This document shows, piece by piece, positions 38,103-48,974 of a stretch of 64,000 nt of DNA (the stretch's first letter is position 1; every line of letters starts with the position of its first letter). The translations under genes were made by a program, and so were the position numbers. Source of the stretch: Jaenimonas drosophilae (lineage: Eukaryota; Euglenozoa; Kinetoplastea; Trypanosomatida; Trypanosomatidae); the NCBI GenBank assembly GCA_030849065.1, contig JASAON010001606.1, positions 24,514 to 88,513 of the forward strand. The letters are read 5' to 3'. The notes below the pieces were generated by a model. The model was not told the origin of the DNA and searched no databases. It saw nothing but the letters and a program-made list of their open reading frames with translations.

Positions 38103-40052
38103 TCACGACTTCGCTCGGTGTCTAGCCGTGAAGTCATGCCAGTGCTCCTGCACCTCCAACAATCGACGGGCGCCATCAGGATACCGCCTTCTCGCCGCAT
38201 CATTGCCCAAAAGGATAATCCGAGTGGGGGTTCCAATGCAGAAGAGTGGTGCTCGTAGTAGATGCTGATGTCCGTCAATGTACGCTGACGACTCAGCTGC
38301 GCAAAGCACTTGGCCAATGCAGAATGGGCTCTCGCGCAGCCGCCGTTCCGCCGAGGGCTTCGTGCGTGATGCAGGTGTACCGGAATGCGATGTGCCAACC
38401 TCCACCTTGGCCGACTGACGCGGCCTCGAGTCGCCATCCTCGTTCTCGGACAAGTCGTGGGATGGAAGGACCACTGCAAAGAGAAGACTAACAGGCATGC
38501 CATCTTCTCGGGTTGTCAGGGCTCGCAGAAGCACATCCGCTAGTCGCTCAATCACGGCAGAGTCGAAGGGTGGGTTCACCTCCCAATGACCCCCGCCACG
38601 GAGGTCGAGGTCGAAGAAGGAACCACAACTTCCAAAGAAGGAATCAGTGTCTGGAAACAGGGAGCCGTATCGACTGAGTTGGGCGTTCAGCGGAGACGCA
38701 AAGGCCTCAGCGGTTATGTCGAAAGAGGACTGAAGAAGGCCAAGGACCGATGGAGGAACGGCGGCATGTGGGCCTTGATTGTAGCCCTGCTCTCCAAGAC
38801 AACTGCGGTAGCGGAGAAGCATCGTGGTCAGCCGTAGAACAAAGTCAGACGACGTGGGTTGACGTACACCATTTTCCCCACCGAGGAAACCATCCACCAC
38901 TGAAGAAGCCATCTCCGGGGTCTGTTGTGATGATCCCCTTCGAGCAACCCGAGCATCCCACATCGCTGCCAACTTCTTCACCGTTCGCGCAAGTACCTCC
39001 ACAGCACCGCGCTTTTCCACGGGTAACGTGTCCTCATGGCCGCCACCATTCGACGTAGAAACAGAGCTGCGGATGTGTAGTCGCACACAGTCCCCAGAAA
39101 CCTCCACATCAACACAACCTGCCACCAACGATGAATCATTGGTGGCTACCAATGCATCACGAGAACGGGCAAGCGCGCGGCGTGCATTGTAGGCCGCGTC
39201 GGCCAGTTGGAGCGACACCTTCTTTGCCAAGTCCGCTGAGCTTGGGACACCACGACGGCGAGACGACGTGTCCTTCTGGCACCCAAGCAGAACAGACAAA
39301 TACACACAAGTGGAGGTGCCACGCAGGCTAACAGCTTCATCGCATGGAATCAATGGATCCGCAAAGAGTTCCCGGGGAGTCTTTAGCCGCACCATCTCAC
39401 GAGCTACTCGCCGTGGGGCGGGCCACGAAGGATGCTGCACCTCCACCCAGTACTCTCCACCGGACATGTCAGCCACACGATGAAGGGTCACATCCAGGCC
39501 AGTTGGAGCGCTCTTCACTTCATCTGTGGCGGAAGAACTGCCAGTGGAGATCTTTGTGGTGTCGTTGCCGCCCACTCCGTCCAGAAGCACCGCTGGTGTA
39601 CCTGCACCATCGAGTGGAGTTACGCAAGTCCGTACAGTCACGAATCGAGCCTTGGGCTGGACCTCACCATTCAAGGACTGAAGAACCCAGCGCTCTGGGA
39701 GCTCCTCCAAGGCCTGTCTCGTCAAGATGGAGCATGGAGCGTTCCCGGCGGAGCGCTCAGCTGCAGCCTCACGCAGATAGCTATGTAGATCTGCCACCAG
39801 CTGCTGAAAGACCTCGTGGCGCATCATCTCCAAATGAAGGGCTACCGTCGCAGGCAACTGACCCCAGTGTTGCAGAAGATAGTGTGTCCGCCCACTGGGA
39901 ACTATGTCGTCTATCCGATCCACGTGTGCCTCATCTCGGCAGCCACTCGTGTTGGGAATGTGCGAGTGAACCAAGCTTGCGTCAAGAGCGGAGACTGACG
40001 TGTCATAGCAAAAGTGTTGGGTGACCCCCTCGCGCAGGTTCCGTACCTCCAT
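38103..40052 (-). CDS. PCIF1/CAPAM-like cap-specific adenosine N6-methyltransferase
   Basis: 649 residues from ATG 40052; upstream the frame offers only GTG. A pyrimidine tract (40107-40085) with first AG at 40062-40061 places the acceptor just before it. The C-terminal half matches PCIF1: AFASPLNAQLSRYGSLFPDT, FFGSCGSFFDLDL and the catalytic motif NPPF at 493-496, then PFCIGQVL and FCIGTPTRIILLGNDAA. In animals PCIF1 methylates N6 of the first transcribed adenosine next to the m7G cap, using S-adenosylmethionine. No WW domain is visible, so binding to the RNA polymerase II tail is not implied. Kinetoplastid mRNAs carry cap 4, whose first A is N6,N6-dimethylated and 2'-O-methylated; this protein is a reasonable candidate for that step, but that is inference. 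Confidence 0.8.
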   Translation of the reverse strand: MEVRNLREGVTQHFCYDTSVSALDASLVHSHIPNTSGCRDEAHVDRIDDIVPSGRTHYLLQHWGQLPATVALHLEMMRHEVFQQLVADLHSYLREAAAERSAGNAPCSILTRQALEELPERWVLQSLNGEVQPKARFVTVRTCVTPLDGAGTPAVLLDGVGGNDTTKISTGSSSATDEVKSAPTGLDVTLHRVADMSGGEYWVEVQHPSWPAPRRVAREMVRLKTPRELFADPLIPCDEAVSLRGTSTCVYLSVLLGCQKDTSSRRRGVPSSADLAKKVSLQLADAAYNARRALARSRDALVATNDSSLVAGCVDVEVSGDCVRLHIRSSVSTSNGGGHEDTLPVEKRGAVEVLARTVKKLAAMWDARVARRGSSQQTPEMASSVVDGFLGGENGVRQPTSSDFVLRLTTMLLRYRSCLGEQGYNQGPHAAVPPSVLGLLQSSFDITAEAFASPLNAQLSRYGSLFPDTDSFFGSCGSFFDLDLRGGGHWEVNPPFDSAVIERLADVLLRALTTREDGMPVSLLFAVVLPSHDLSENEDGDSRPRQSAKVEVGTSHSGTPASRTKPSAERRLRESPFCIGQVLCAAESSAYIDGHQHLLRAPLFCIGTPTRIILLGNDAARRRYPDGARRLLEVQEHWHDFTARHRAKS

Positions 40053-40369
40053 CCGGCACACTTCAAATAGGGAATAGAGTCAGCAGGAACAGAAAAGGAA
40101 AGAGAAGTCAAGCAAATAAATCAGTTGCCGAAGTTCATGGCAAGGTGATGAAGACATCTCAACCACCACGTGTATGCATAGGTCAGGAAGAGATATGGCT
40201 GGTCCGCTTCTTCACGAGAAGGGAGAAGTCGGTCGACCCAAACAAGAGTCGTTCCTTTATAAAGAAAGATGCGCAGTCATGCTGAGCTGATGTGCTCGCG
40301 GGAGACGGTTGGGGGCAGCACCGCGGTTTTCAGATCATGGGAAGTCCACCACACAAGCTAGATCCACGG
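40053..40369. other. intergenic between the Brr2 and PCIF1-like genes
   Basis: Contains the splice signal of the PCIF1-like gene (pyrimidines 40107-40085, minus strand). Nothing else is seen. Confidence 0.5.
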
Positions 40370-43300
40370 TCATCCATCAAAGCTGGCCACCGCCTCCGCT
40401 TGAACCTGAAAGACAAAGTGGTGAAGGTGCACGACCACCTCCACGCTGTCTAAGTCCGCCTCCGACTCCAGCAGTGAGACTGGGAATCGTGTTTGTGCAG
40501 AGATGAGTGCTAACGGCTCTGACTTCACCACGGACGTCGTCGCCACCGCAGTATCCACCACCAGCAGCTTCTCCTCCTTCTCTGAGCGAGTGGAGCCCCG
40601 TGCCTTGGGGCGTAGGCTGCATCGCAGCCACCACCGTTCTGCACAATTTTCTGCTATCTCAGACCTGGCTGGAGCCTCTTCCGATGGTGTGGGGGAGATG
40701 TAGTTTGCTAGCTCCGCATGAACGGACAGTACCACCACCATTTCACCTCCCTCCACCAACTCCTCCATGGATCCCTTGGCCTCAATGCTTCGAACACAAG
40801 GAATGCCCGCCGCATCTGCCCGGAGTTTCTTCAGCACCACGTTCGATGTCATTCCGCGGTTGGAGTTAGGGTGCCGCTCGAGAAGCTTCTCCACTGCACG
40901 CACAATGGCCGGAGCGGTGGTGGCTGTCTGTAGCCCATCAACCGTGAGGGAGGGGGAGCCCTGCAGCATGGACTTCATCAGCACACTTGGCGTGATGGCG
41001 AGCGTTTGTGGAAGGTCTCTCTGGAGTGTTGAGAGCTGCAGCAGCGGGTGGTCTTCCAGACTCCACACCCCTCGTCGGATGCACTGCGACAGCTCCATCA
41101 GCAAGCTTACTCCAACAGAGCCATGGCTTCCATCCAGGATGGACGTCAAGGCCTCCAACGTGCGCATCACCTGAGGAAGAATGAGCCGCCGGTCTTCATC
41201 AAGTTTCATGGCGGTGGTCGGTGCAATCGCACACAGCAGAGCTGCATCACCTTCGGTGACGTGGTCCGGAGAGGACAATGGATGGGATGCATTCCTAGTT
41301 GCTGGATGAAAGGGTTCCACTCCATTCCAGAAGCGAGCACAGTGCGAGAGGGTGAGGATGTACACCTTGGTCTGCTCCATGGAGAAGTCAAGATCCATGT
41401 ACTTCACCCCAAAGGATGAGGGTAGAGCACGAGCAATTGTTCGCAGAGCATTGGCCTCTGCTTCATCTCCCAGGCGAACCGCCTCACCGAGGTAGCGTGA
41501 AGTGAGCTCGACGCATCCCATGCACACGCATGACCACAGGGCACCCATGCTTGAGAGACGGCCGCTTTCCTGTAGTTCAGCAACCGTTTCAAGTACCGTT
41601 TCCATGGAATCGAAGTCCATATCATAGAGAGCCATGGCACGACCGCGAGGAGTGACGTGGAGGAGTGCATGAGGGTCATCCTCTCCATCTGCTTCACCCT
41701 CAATCCATAGGCACTTCCGCTCCTGTAGGGCATGAACGACACTGAATGCAAAGTTGGATGCATAAGCTTGAATACCATCCTCTGGTGGAACACCATAAAA
41801 GGCCAAATGTGACTTGAGGTGATACAGAAAGTAGTGGGTCTGGAGAACACGCAGGACATCAATCTTATTCTTCACCCTTCCATCCGCCACTGCGGCATTG
41901 ACGATGCTGCGGAAGTCTTCTGGGTAGCGCATGCTGCACTCCAGGGGAAGGGGCTCATTCAGCAACTGGCCCAAGACCCATCGTCGTGGTAGTCGGCAGT
42001 ACACCACCGCCTCACGAACGGCACGGGAGGTCATAGACTGAACCTCCGTGGCGGTGCAGTCGGTGGATACACTGTCTCCAATGCCACGTGGCCGCTCAGG
42101 GACGCACACAATGGCGTTGGAGGTCACTCCGGCCGGAAGACGGTTGGCGGCATCAAACGTACACACCAGAACGAGTGGGAGTGGGGCGAGGGTCAGCGGG
42201 TGAACAGCGGGCTGATCGAGTGCCTCGAGGAGGGCAAGGACATCCAAGTCGGAGACGCATTGGTGCAAGTAGCCAACGCCAGCAGAGAGGAGCAGTCCAA
42301 GACGAGCATCTTCCACAGACGCAACTGGTGTTTCGGGAACAAAGTCACGGCACTTCACAATCACTCGCTTAGCCACCTCCTCAGCCTGCCGGCGAGAGGC
42401 CACAAACACAAGGCACGATTGCTGCGAGTATGGAGCCCGCTGCAACAGTTTGAGTGCTGCCATGACGCTAGCCTCCTGACGCGAGCGCAGACCTGGAGCA
42501 TCCATCCCTACCATACGCACCTGATTCGAACGGTACGACAGTCCAAAATTAAACTGCATCGAGGAAGAAATACGGAGCCAGCGGCACACCTCCAAGGGGC
42601 TAATGAGCGGGTAACTCAGTGCCAGGAGGCGCGCACGCGACGTTCCCCCATTCACCAAAAATGGAGCCGTGTTTAGTCTAGCAAGTGACTCCTCCACATG
42701 CCGTCCTTCCACATCACGTAGGAGATGCAGGTGATCGGCCACAATGTGGGTAACTGACTGGCACACCTTGGAAGCCGACGCGGAACGGAGGCAGCGAACG
42801 AGATGGGCTCCAGTTGTCACGATGATCGTTGCCTCTTCAAGCTCCGTCAGGTGCCGTGGGTTATGGAGTGCGGTACCATCCAGTCCAACCACCTTTTGTT
42901 GCAGCAGCTCACCAAACTTGAACTTCCAGTCCATGAGGCGACGCGTGGCGACATCATCGTGGCATGTGATGTACAGGAGCTTCTTCTTAGCCAACGAGGA
43001 TGGCTGCTCACCATCTTCCTCCTCCAGTGCCTGCTCTAGCAAAAAGCTCAGAACGAAGAGTTCCGCCACAACCGTCTTACCGCCGCCGGGCGGAATACCC
43101 GCGAATAGGTTTTCGTGATTGCCATCCAAAATGGGTTCCACAAGCTCACGCTGGTGTGCGAAGAAGTCCGTGAATGGGAACAACTTCCCAGCAGAGGCCT
43201 CCAGTCGGTACGGTGCCAAGACACTCAGTACGTCCATATCCTCACTTGCCCCTCCATTGGCGGTAGCTGCTCGCATGTGTGTCTCACGAAGAGCAGGAGC

Positions 43301-46300
43301 GAGTGGGGGAAGCGGCAGGTTCAAGAGACAGATGGCTTTACTGGTTTGTGCGTGGAGCCACATGGGAGAAGTTAGCCGCAGAATGAGGTGGGTCGGACGC
43401 GGCTCGACCATAGGCACGACCAGTGGAGGGCACGAGAAGGACTCCGTCCCCTCATCAAGACCAATTGCCGCCAAGGGAAGGAGAATGGTTTCCTGGTGTA
43501 GCAGACGGCAATTGGGCAACTCCACGGTGAGGAGAAGTTCTCGCGCAGTGTTACCGTGCGCGACTGGGTCGTAACGGAAATCACCGTGAAGATCCACATC
43601 AACGTATAATAAGCTACGGGTGAGGGGGCGCACCGCTGTGTAGTCAAGAACAAAGTGTGGGGTGCGCTGGATACACTCCAATGCCACACCCGCACGTCGT
43701 TCATCACCCAGCTTGTCCACCAGATCCTCAAGAGACCAAAGCCGTACCTCCTCCCATGGGACACGCACACGTTCCAGGGTAGGTAGAAGGGAGTCCAGCA
43801 CCTTGTCGCTCACAACCTCGCGAACCTGACGAAGTGGGGATTCAACATTCCATTGGCGATGTACAACCATTTGGAAGAGCTCCAGGAACTGCTGTGCCGT
43901 GCGGCAGTACTCCCGAACCATGCAGATATCGTACAATGCTCGCAGAATACGCTGCGCGGAGTCCTTCACATAGACGAGCTCGCTCATCAAGGGAAGCCCC
44001 TCAAGACTAAGACGACTGATGAAGCACTGCAAAAGTACATTGATCTTGGCCATTGGAGAATAACGCGACTCACGGACGGCGATTGGTACGACCTCTAGAA
44101 GCTCGGCAAGCTGTGCCTGCTCATCCGCCCGTGCACTGATGTGCGAGAACTCACTGGACATGGAAAACAGTCGGAAGAGGTCCTCATCCTTCATGCAATT
44201 GCTCAGCTTGTTGAGATAGATGGACATTGACGCTGCGGTGACGTAGTAGTAGCTGGCAATGCGACCATACGGGGTGGAACCCACCTTTCGTGACTGTGGA
44301 TACATGTACTCAGCCATACTGGAGGTCTTAAGGTCCTCGCACGCAGTATGCACAATGTTCTCCAGGTGGTGCAGCAGAAGCGGATCCCCAGCAGAAGGAC
44401 GGATACCATACTTCTCTGGAGATGCACGCATGCGCACGTATAGATACGTACGCTGCAGCCAACGTACACCCTCTTTTGTGGATTCAATGTGGCCCAGAGT
44501 GATTTCTGCGTTCATCATGTCCACCAGGCGCTTCATCATCTGTGACTCAATAGGAAGTTGGCTACTAAGAATGCCCAAGTAGTAATGGAGATCTTCAGGT
44601 GAGGTAACAATGGCGGCACGACCTAAGCTTGCACCAAATCCCACACGACCGGCGCGTCCGAACATCTGGAGGACATCGAGAGCACTTAGCAGTTGAGATG
44701 TTGATCCATCAAAGACACGAGTACCTTTGATGATGACTTGATTGGCTGGAAGGTTCACACCCCACGCTAATGTTGACGTGCAGACGAGCACACGAATGTG
44801 ACGCTCTTCGAACAGCTTCTCCACTGTTTGGCGCTCATCACGGCTAAGACCGGCGTGGTGGATGGCAAACCCGTAAGGAAGCAGTTGCTGCAGGCTACGG
44901 CGAAGTACGACGCTCCCATCTTCAATGATGGCACGCAGGACCCGCTCACTTTCGCTGTTTGGCTGAACAATGAAGTGGTTGCGGTGTTCCTCCTGGACAC
45001 GTTGCTTCATATACTGTGCAGTGTGTTCTGTATCACGTCGAGAGTGAACGAAAATCATGGTTTGCTCGTTGTCTTGGGCGGCTTGAAGAACCTTGTCGTA
45101 TACGACCCGATTCATCACCGTCGGCTGGGTTACCCCCTTAATCTTCTTCGCAGCACAGAATGTCTGTTGCAGTGGAATGGGGCGGTAGCTCGCATCAAAA
45201 ACGTGTAGGCCGCGCTGGCGATCCACCTGCAAAAAGGTGGCCACATCATGATAGTTGGGTAGTGTGGCACTTAGCCCCACAATGCGAATACCTTCCTCTC
45301 CTCGAAGCTGCTGTTGTAGCATCGTTCGAGCCACGATGGCCTCCAACACGGGGCCTCGATCATTGTGCAGAAGGTGCACCTCATCCAGAATAAGCAGTTT
45401 GAGAAGAGAGGCCACACCAAGTTCCACTGACTTGCGCGTGATCACATCCCACTTTTCTGGCGTTGTCACAAGGAGTTGCGTTTCAGCCATTTGCTTCTGC
45501 GTCATGGAGCTATCGCCAGATAATTCAGCCACAGCCAGCCCAAGGGGCTCTAACCTCTTGGAGAAGGTACGCACCACCTCCTGAACTAGAGCCTTCATGG
45601 GGGCGACGTAGACCATTTTCAGCTGATGCAGCTGAATGCTCCCGTCAGGGTTCATGGCATTCTGAATGCAACGGAGCATTGCCATCATGGCCACATTTGT
45701 CTTTCCCGCACCAGTGGGTGCGCAGACCAGCATGTTTTCGTCCGACAAGAAGGCAGTGGAGTACACCTTGGATTGCATAGGATTTAACTGTGTCACCCCA
45801 GCGAAGGCCTTCGTTGCCCATAAGGGGAACTCAGTGATGGGAACCAGCGTTTCTCCCTCTCGTGTACTACGAGGAGGAGGCGGCAGGACAACCTCATCAT
45901 GTGTTTCGTAGGCAACGCGTTGGGTTCCAGCAGGAACACGGGCTTGGACGTGTTGATGGGGCGTGCGCTCGTCCGCAAAAGAAGAAGACTGGAGATCCAC
46001 CTTCCGCAACGGTCGCTCGTCGTCGGCAGCTGCCTCTGTCTCCTCCTCATTCTCTCCAGCTTTGTTGCGCTTCTTCACAAGACCAATTTCTTTTCCCGTG
46101 ATATTTTGGTACAAGCGCTCCACCACTACGTCCTCTTCAGCGTGAGTTCGCATGTCATTCATCACCTGTTCTTTTGCTTTTTGTGTAGTGGCAAGTGCGT
46201 ACTGGAGTCCGTATACAATACACCATCTAGAGGCCGCCACATCGCTGATCCACTGCATCACTCCCTCATCTTCATAGCCACCAAGAAAGGCAGTCAATTG

Positions 46301-47053
46301 GGTTTCGAGAGTGAGTGCATCCACCTCCCGCACGTTCAAAAACTGCAGGACTCGTCCTGCCTGAGCAGTGCATGTGTCCGAAGACTGTGACGGGAAATGA
46401 CGTCGGAGTGCGTCGTGGACGTAGTCAGGGTTGCAGGCCACCTCATCAAAGGAAATGGAAAATGTCATATCCATCATCTCATCATCTCCATCATCCTCGC
46501 CGAACTCATTGTCACCTCGATCTTCACCCATGCCTCCGTCATCGTCTGGAGCCGAAAAGGCAAACTGAGCCAAGTCTTTCTGATCTGCTCGGTGTTTGCG
46601 CGACTTCTTCGAGCGCTTCTTATGCGTGCCACCTGTTAGAGCTGTTATTACCCCGGCATCATCGTCGTCGTCGCTGCTGCTGTCACCGCCGCTACTACTG
46701 CTGGGTGCCTCCTCCAGTAGAGGCATGATGTTGTTGTCCTTCTCCTCAAGACGTCCGCTACGATTATCCGCGGTAACCACGTAGTCGGTGATGAGTCGGC
46801 CATACTGAAGGAGGCGGTCCTCCTGTTCACGGGTGAGTTTGACATTGAGGAGATGTTCCAACTGAAGATGCTGCTGCTGGACACTCACTCCATGTGATGC
46901 CCCTCCGCAGACAATATCCAGCAGCTCCTCCGCCACTCCTTCCATTTGACCATCGCTCCCTGGAGGGAGGCACCGGCGTAGATCATGTAGTAGTCGCTCA
47001 TAGTGATGGCGTGTTGTATCACTATGAGGTACGTAGCCCACAACGTTGGTCAT
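40370..47053 (-). CDS. BRR2: U5 snRNP RNA helicase Brr2 (Ski2-like, two cassettes)
   Basis: 2227 residues, ATG 47053. The acidic N-terminal region is followed by an active helicase cassette: Q-like MQSKVYSTAF, motif I APTGAGKT (Lys451), DEVHLL, SATLPN, TLAWGVNLPA and MFGRAGRVG, then a Sec63-type unit. The second cassette has PPGGGKT (Lys1326), but motif II reads ADHLHLL and the SAT position LSYP, so it is degenerate, as is usual for the Brr2 C-terminal cassette. A second Sec63-type unit ends the protein. Brr2 unwinds U4/U6 during spliceosome activation; in kinetoplastids that serves trans-splicing of every mRNA. The DEAD-box 'DExH' form, the tandem cassettes and the length near 2200 all agree. 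ASCC3/Slh1 is the nearest alternative but keeps two intact cassettes. Confidence 0.9.
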   Translation of the reverse strand: MTNVVGYVPHSDTTRHHYERLLHDLRRCLPPGSDGQMEGVAEELLDIVCGGASHGVSVQQQHLQLEHLLNVKLTREQEDRLLQYGRLITDYVVTADNRSGRLEEKDNNIMPLLEEAPSSSSGGDSSSDDDDDAGVITALTGGTHKKRSKKSRKHRADQKDLAQFAFSAPDDDGGMGEDRGDNEFGEDDGDDEMMDMTFSISFDEVACNPDYVHDALRRHFPSQSSDTCTAQAGRVLQFLNVREVDALTLETQLTAFLGGYEDEGVMQWISDVAASRWCIVYGLQYALATTQKAKEQVMNDMRTHAEEDVVVERLYQNITGKEIGLVKKRNKAGENEEETEAAADDERPLRKVDLQSSSFADERTPHQHVQARVPAGTQRVAYETHDEVVLPPPPRSTREGETLVPITEFPLWATKAFAGVTQLNPMQSKVYSTAFLSDENMLVCAPTGAGKTNVAMMAMLRCIQNAMNPDGSIQLHQLKMVYVAPMKALVQEVVRTFSKRLEPLGLAVAELSGDSSMTQKQMAETQLLVTTPEKWDVITRKSVELGVASLLKLLILDEVHLLHNDRGPVLEAIVARTMLQQQLRGEEGIRIVGLSATLPNYHDVATFLQVDRQRGLHVFDASYRPIPLQQTFCAAKKIKGVTQPTVMNRVVYDKVLQAAQDNEQTMIFVHSRRDTEHTAQYMKQRVQEEHRNHFIVQPNSESERVLRAIIEDGSVVLRRSLQQLLPYGFAIHHAGLSRDERQTVEKLFEERHIRVLVCTSTLAWGVNLPANQVIIKGTRVFDGSTSQLLSALDVLQMFGRAGRVGFGASLGRAAIVTSPEDLHYYLGILSSQLPIESQMMKRLVDMMNAEITLGHIESTKEGVRWLQRTYLYVRMRASPEKYGIRPSAGDPLLLHHLENIVHTACEDLKTSSMAEYMYPQSRKVGSTPYGRIASYYYVTAASMSIYLNKLSNCMKDEDLFRLFSMSSEFSHISARADEQAQLAELLEVVPIAVRESRYSPMAKINVLLQCFISRLSLEGLPLMSELVYVKDSAQRILRALYDICMVREYCRTAQQFLELFQMVVHRQWNVESPLRQVREVVSDKVLDSLLPTLERVRVPWEEVRLWSLEDLVDKLGDERRAGVALECIQRTPHFVLDYTAVRPLTRSLLYVDVDLHGDFRYDPVAHGNTARELLLTVELPNCRLLHQETILLPLAAIGLDEGTESFSCPPLVVPMVEPRPTHLILRLTSPMWLHAQTSKAICLLNLPLPPLAPALRETHMRAATANGGASEDMDVLSVLAPYRLEASAGKLFPFTDFFAHQRELVEPILDGNHENLFAGIPPGGGKTVVAELFVLSFLLEQALEEEDGEQPSSLAKKKLLYITCHDDVATRRLMDWKFKFGELLQQKVVGLDGTALHNPRHLTELEEATIIVTTGAHLVRCLRSASASKVCQSVTHIVADHLHLLRDVEGRHVEESLARLNTAPFLVNGGTSRARLLALSYPLISPLEVCRWLRISSSMQFNFGLSYRSNQVRMVGMDAPGLRSRQEASVMAALKLLQRAPYSQQSCLVFVASRRQAEEVAKRVIVKCRDFVPETPVASVEDARLGLLLSAGVGYLHQCVSDLDVLALLEALDQPAVHPLTLAPLPLVLVCTFDAANRLPAGVTSNAIVCVPERPRGIGDSVSTDCTATEVQSMTSRAVREAVVYCRLPRRWVLGQLLNEPLPLECSMRYPEDFRSIVNAAVADGRVKNKIDVLRVLQTHYFLYHLKSHLAFYGVPPEDGIQAYASNFAFSVVHALQERKCLWIEGEADGEDDPHALLHVTPRGRAMALYDMDFDSMETVLETVAELQESGRLSSMGALWSCVCMGCVELTSRYLGEAVRLGDEAEANALRTIARALPSSFGVKYMDLDFSMEQTKVYILTLSHCARFWNGVEPFHPATRNASHPLSSPDHVTEGDAALLCAIAPTTAMKLDEDRRLILPQVMRTLEALTSILDGSHGSVGVSLLMELSQCIRRGVWSLEDHPLLQLSTLQRDLPQTLAITPSVLMKSMLQGSPSLTVDGLQTATTAPAIVRAVEKLLERHPNSNRGMTSNVVLKKLRADAAGIPCVRSIEAKGSMEELVEGGEMVVVLSVHAELANYISPTPSEEAPARSEIAENCAERWWLRCSLRPKARGSTRSEKEEKLLVVDTAVATTSVVKSEPLALISAQTRFPVSLLESEADLDSVEVVVHLHHFVFQVQAEAVASFDG

Positions 47054-47672
47054 TCACAGATGTAGATCTCTACCTCTCTGACAAAATCGGTACCAACAAC
47101 TGGATGGGCTGCTTTATGGGAGGACTCCACAAGACGCGAACGGTGCGTGAGAGTTCCTCGGCTATTCCTTTGGTGCTGAGAAAAAGAACAGTACAATAGA
47201 AACGGTAACAGGCATTGACAAGAAGCAGAGAAACGTGTCTCTTACATAAGCGTTGGAGCAAAGATTTGATTAGGTTCTGCAGTCCAAGAGTGACAAATCA
47301 CGTGAACTCAAGGGATGTACAGACTCCGACGATGACGATAACGGTCAGGAAAGGTGGTCACGCGAAGAACGCAGTGAAAAAGATGGAAACGGGGTGCATG
47401 CATCAGCGAGGGAACATATCAGTATAGCCCAGCCACTCCAGTAAAGCAGTTGTGTCTGCCCCGCTGGACTGTTCCACGGTAAATCCGGTGGTGCGTAATT
47501 CCGGGAGACACCGATAGCTGCGTGATATTATTTATCATTCAATATGGTTAACCCTCTCCACCACCACCACCGCCACTGGTACACACACAAACACCGCGTG
47601 TGATGCACGGGAATGGGAAAATGTCCACTGCAGTCCCAAAAGTACGCCCCCTCGCAAAGGTCAGGCAATGTG
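47054..47672. other. intergenic: leader of Brr2 and 3' UTR of the acyltransferase
   Basis: A pyrimidine run on the minus strand (about 47190-47178) with AG at 47177-47176 fits splicing of Brr2; no ATG on that strand lies between it and 47053. No gene is seen. Confidence 0.5.
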
Positions 47673-48974
47673 TCACTCAACTTTTCGATTGTTTGGTAGG
47701 TGGTACAGCCACTCGGCATATGTACCATGATACTTCTCAAAGAAGTGCATGGAGAGCAATGCCACCACAATTTGAATGAGGGACCACCAACCCAACCACC
47801 GTATGACAGTTATTGGAAGGACAAACCAAAAGCACAGTTGTACGGCATAAAAGTACGCCAGCCGAGGCCACTCAGATGGTGTGCGGTAGTACACTCCAGC
47901 ATCGCTGCTATAGTTGTGAATCCATCCTACTGGCACTTTGAAAACCTCGCTGACGTCGCGAGTATCAAAGGCAAAGGGTGCGGCACCAAAGAAGCGCGAG
48001 AGTATTGTTTCCTTCTCTGCAAACCGTTCATGGATCCACGAGGCTAACGCAGAAGACTCAGAGGGAAAGTACGGCACCAATGGCGCCCCTGTTGTTGGTT
48101 GGGAGAGCGATTGTGCTCGGAACACCTGGGCCAGTACATGCACCTTCCGCGGCTGGGTGCCGTTCACCAAGGACAACTCACTCGGACGAAGACCGGCCTC
48201 AGCATACTCATATGCCATGGTGAGATCTACAATTTCGTCAACATCCCCCAACAGCTCGTGAATAGCGATGAGTCCAGTTGTACGTGGAGTGAGAACGTGA
48301 CGGAACTCATGTAGGCCATTGTTTCTGGCATATGTCTGTGATTTTGCAAGATTGGACGGGGAGAGATCGGTTCCTTCTGGAAAGATCACCACGCAAGGGC
48401 TCTCGGATTGCGATTTGAAGTACCGTGTCATGTGGGCAATGTAGGCCTCATCGCTGGACCAGCGTCGGGAGAGAAATAGATAGCGAAACTGCTGCATTTC
48501 CCAACCAAGAACTGGAATACGACGGAGATCGTCCTTCAGCACAAAGCGGATGTGCCCGCCGAGTGAGCCGGCTGCAAAGAAGATAAACAGATATAACCAA
48601 TCGACACGACAGTGGTGGTTCACCATGACAATCTTGGACCGGCCTGGACGTGAGGGGGGACTAAGCACCGAGCGAAGCAGCTCGTGCGGTTTGGGGGGAG
48701 CGGTGGATGCTGATGGTGGCACAATTGCACTGAAGGAGAAACTGGTGGCGTGAACCCACTGTAACAACAGCGAGGCATAGCCGAACCAAACACATTGGGC
48801 CCAGTCACTCACACGGTCCAGCACACGTTGCACACGGAGCTGCGATTGGGAAGAAAGCCAGCGACGCGACGCCAAGTAAACTGGGAGCATCCATATTCGA
48901 ACAAAGCACACGTTTAGTAGTGTAGGAATGAGGAGCAACACCACGAATACTACCCCTCTGACAGTTACTTTCAT
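47673..48974 (-). CDS. lysophospholipid acyltransferase of the LCLAT1/AGPAT3-5 type
   Basis: 433 residues, ATG 48974. An N-terminal membrane segment (about 7-25) and a C-terminal hydrophobic pair (about 370-415) flank the PlsC domain. The acyltransferase signature H(x4)D is at His120-Asp125 (NHHCRVD), the second motif FPEGTDLS at 198-205, followed by a conserved block GLHEFRHVLTPRTTG typical of the LCLAT1/AGPAT3-5 clade. Such enzymes transfer an acyl group from acyl-CoA to lysophosphatidic acid, lysophosphatidylinositol or lysocardiolipin in the ER or mitochondria-associated membranes. The exact substrate cannot be inferred from sequence alone. Confidence 0.85.
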   Translation of the reverse strand: MKVTVRGVVFVVLLLIPTLLNVCFVRIWMLPVYLASRRWLSSQSQLRVQRVLDRVSDWAQCVWFGYASLLLQWVHATSFSFSAIVPPSASTAPPKPHELLRSVLSPPSRPGRSKIVMVNHHCRVDWLYLFIFFAAGSLGGHIRFVLKDDLRRIPVLGWEMQQFRYLFLSRRWSSDEAYIAHMTRYFKSQSESPCVVIFPEGTDLSPSNLAKSQTYARNNGLHEFRHVLTPRTTGLIAIHELLGDVDEIVDLTMAYEYAEAGLRPSELSLVNGTQPRKVHVLAQVFRAQSLSQPTTGAPLVPYFPSESSALASWIHERFAEKETILSRFFGAAPFAFDTRDVSEVFKVPVGWIHNYSSDAGVYYRTPSEWPRLAYFYAVQLCFWFVLPITVIRWLGWWSLIQIVVALLSMHFFEKYHGTYAEWLYHLPNNRKVE

